Source of the DNA: Ornithodoros turicata
Lineage: Eukaryota; Arthropoda; Arachnida; Ixodida; Argasidae
NCBI RefSeq assembly: GCF_037126465.1
Contig: NC_088202.1
Span: forward strand, 131,330,123-131,394,122
DNA length: 64,000 nucleotides
Reading direction: 5' to 3'
The position numbers and the translations under genes were made by a program. Numbering within the stretch: position 1 is the stretch's first letter; each line of letters starts with the position of its first letter. Of the stretch, positions 62,431-64,000 are shown in pieces. The notes beneath the pieces were generated by a model that was not told the DNA's origin, ran no database searches, and saw only the letters and a list, made by a program, of their open reading frames with translations.

Positions 62431-64000
62431 TGTTGCTTCGTGGCGCTATGCGGAATAAAAGAAATGATCCAAAACTGTAAATGTTCTGTTTCGTGAAGAG
62501 CAACTACAGCTGACAGTCCCTTAAACTGCAAATACGCCCCATTTTAGCCTCCATACCCTGAAATTTACTCCAAGGGGAAAAAAAGAACAGATATGGGGAA
62601 GAATGGTTAGTGCAACGCGAATCTAGTCCATAAAATCTCTAAAAGGACTCCGTTTTTTTTCTGGGAGTCTAGACGTTTGTGTGGATAACTTCGAACGAGA
62701 GAAAGGGCTATGGAAGGGGGGAGGGGGCATCTTTTTTTACACACTACCCCGAACCCTGATACGCCTTTCGTGCTTTTTTGCGCTTCAACTTTATCGTTCG
62801 CAACACTTTTGCAATCTCACGACGACTGACGAAGCTTTGTACTTTCCATAGAAAGTAAACACTTTGGAAGTCGTGCCTGTAATGGTCGCCGTGGAAGTAC
62901 ATTATAACGTTACGATAATTCCCTGAAGTATAAGGGACTCACTGAGCACAGTTGAGTCCGTCATGAACGTATAGAGCATTTGGCTTCCGTCATTATAATA
63001 GAGTTTCGTTTTCTCATATTAGAATGGTACGCGTACGCAAATGCCATGCAAGAGGGTTCCACGGCCGCACTTCACTACCGGTTCTCGTTCTCCTTGACCC
63101 TGACATTGCAAGGCTGTCGTACTTCCAAGGGTGTTACCCTCCACTTCACTTTCACCTTCATTGCTTTCTCTTACCACAATTATGGCTTGCAAACCAGATC
63201 AGACACTGGTGACAGCGTTCACTGGGGATGACCGATATGAGGGACATAATGTTTTTTTGTTTTGTTTTTTTATCTCCTCTACCTGCACTTTTACTGCAAT
63301 AGAGCCGGGGGTTATTGCATTCTGCAAGGCAGCCTATTACATTGTTATCGCGATTTCTGTTTTCATTATTTCATCGTGCACTGGCATCAATGTGACAGGT
63401 ACATGGTGGTACGTCTGTACCAGATCGACCTCAGAAAAGAAAATTTGCTTCGTGTATAGATTTCCTGCAAAGTCCTGGGCATGAGCGGTCCAGTAACGTG
63501 ATACGATTCAAAGTATATACTGTATACGTGGTTGCACAACATGATCTATTCCGGGGGCCCAGACGTTACGTGACGTTAAGGAAAGCCGGTCTTCCTGCCA
63601 GAGAGGAAAGGCAAGTTGCCGCAAGGGGGCCCAGAACCCAAGTGATTTACTGCACAGCAGCAGATCATGAACGCACTGTGCATCGTCATATCGTCACTTG
63701 GTTGGCCCAGCGACACATACAAGCGCCAATACTTCGAGATATACTGCGCTCGCACATGCTGGTGTAGCCAGCAACGGGCTGCTAAAGTCAGGGTACGTTA
63801 CGTACGCGGGGAAAGGTACCAATACTTGGGTGCCCAAGCTGAGGTACACTAATTATGCGAGCGCGTTAATTATAACAACAAACACGGTATTATAGAAGAA
63901 GCAACTGATAGGGAGTTACGTTATTATTATTGCCTGCACCTATGATATCCGTTGTACCCGCAGTGCTGCGTTAATAATTGTATATTGTCTCTGTGTAGCA
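62431..64000. other. No gene seen up to the window end
   Basis: Short frames, including overlapping ones at 62980-63484, without recognisable motifs. If gene 3 is a protease this is part of its first intron. Confidence 0.4.

Overview
This is a 64 kb piece of a eukaryotic nuclear genome. Short exons are separated by kilobase introns with GT..AG borders, and most of the sequence is decayed transposable elements, tRNA-derived SINEs and simple repeats. The SINEs, Penelope-like, BEL/Pao, mariner and LINE relics, together with serine proteases rich in disulfides, suggest an arthropod, most likely a chelicerate such as an ixodid tick. That placement is inference, with no species call. I see no bacterial-style operons, CRISPR array, rRNA or canonical tRNA gene.

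The core is a head-to-head pair of secreted chymotrypsin-fold serine protease genes. Gene 2 is on the minus strand: signal exon at 26094-26046, then 17170-17085, 16672-16563, 14223-13973, 11851-11703 and 11117-10902, giving a 286-residue model. Gene 1 is on the plus strand: 28097-28169, 29307-29401, 32332-32438, 36513-36790, 39321-39469 and 42853-43185, giving a 344-residue model. Both have six coding exons with the same intron phases (1,0,2,1,0), and exon 5 is 149 bp in each, so they are paralogues. About 2 kb separates the two start codons. A phase-1 signal-peptide exon at 60802-60895 (+) may begin a third member that leaves the window. At the left end, a minus-strand gene is represented by a thrombospondin type 1 exon (6677-6796) and an Ig-domain exon (754-927). 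An orphan LDL-receptor class A domain lies inside intron 5 of gene 1 (40588-40998).

Mobile and repeat content, left to right: a truncated Penelope-like element with inverted ends carrying hammerhead ribozymes (1366-2269); a TTAA-flanked inverted-repeat element (2425-2967); an ACTTCCGG tandem array (4428-4560); a short inverted element with a hammerhead remnant (8400-8593); SINEs (10110, 25060, 40138, 45372, 53035, 61572, 62310); a 750 bp tandem duplication carrying 29 bp repeats (20005-21345); a BEL/Pao integrase relic (22858-23889) broken by a 25 bp palindrome with perfect 8 bp target duplications; a 15 bp minisatellite split by another hammerhead-bearing inverted element (30265-31312); LINE 3' ends (32452, 33142, 35640, 41019, 53482); foldback MITEs (34721, 35101, 44260, 55241); a Penelope-like reverse transcriptase relic (47640-48431); a 27 bp inverted-repeat element (48593-49412); and a mariner relic (55873-57157).

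The strongest points for a second look are the ultra-short 25 and 47 bp palindromic insertions with 8 bp duplications, the three hammerhead-bearing inverted elements, and the divergent protease pair, whose plus-strand member has a Gly189/Asp226 specificity pocket. I did not find a coherent new multi-gene system.
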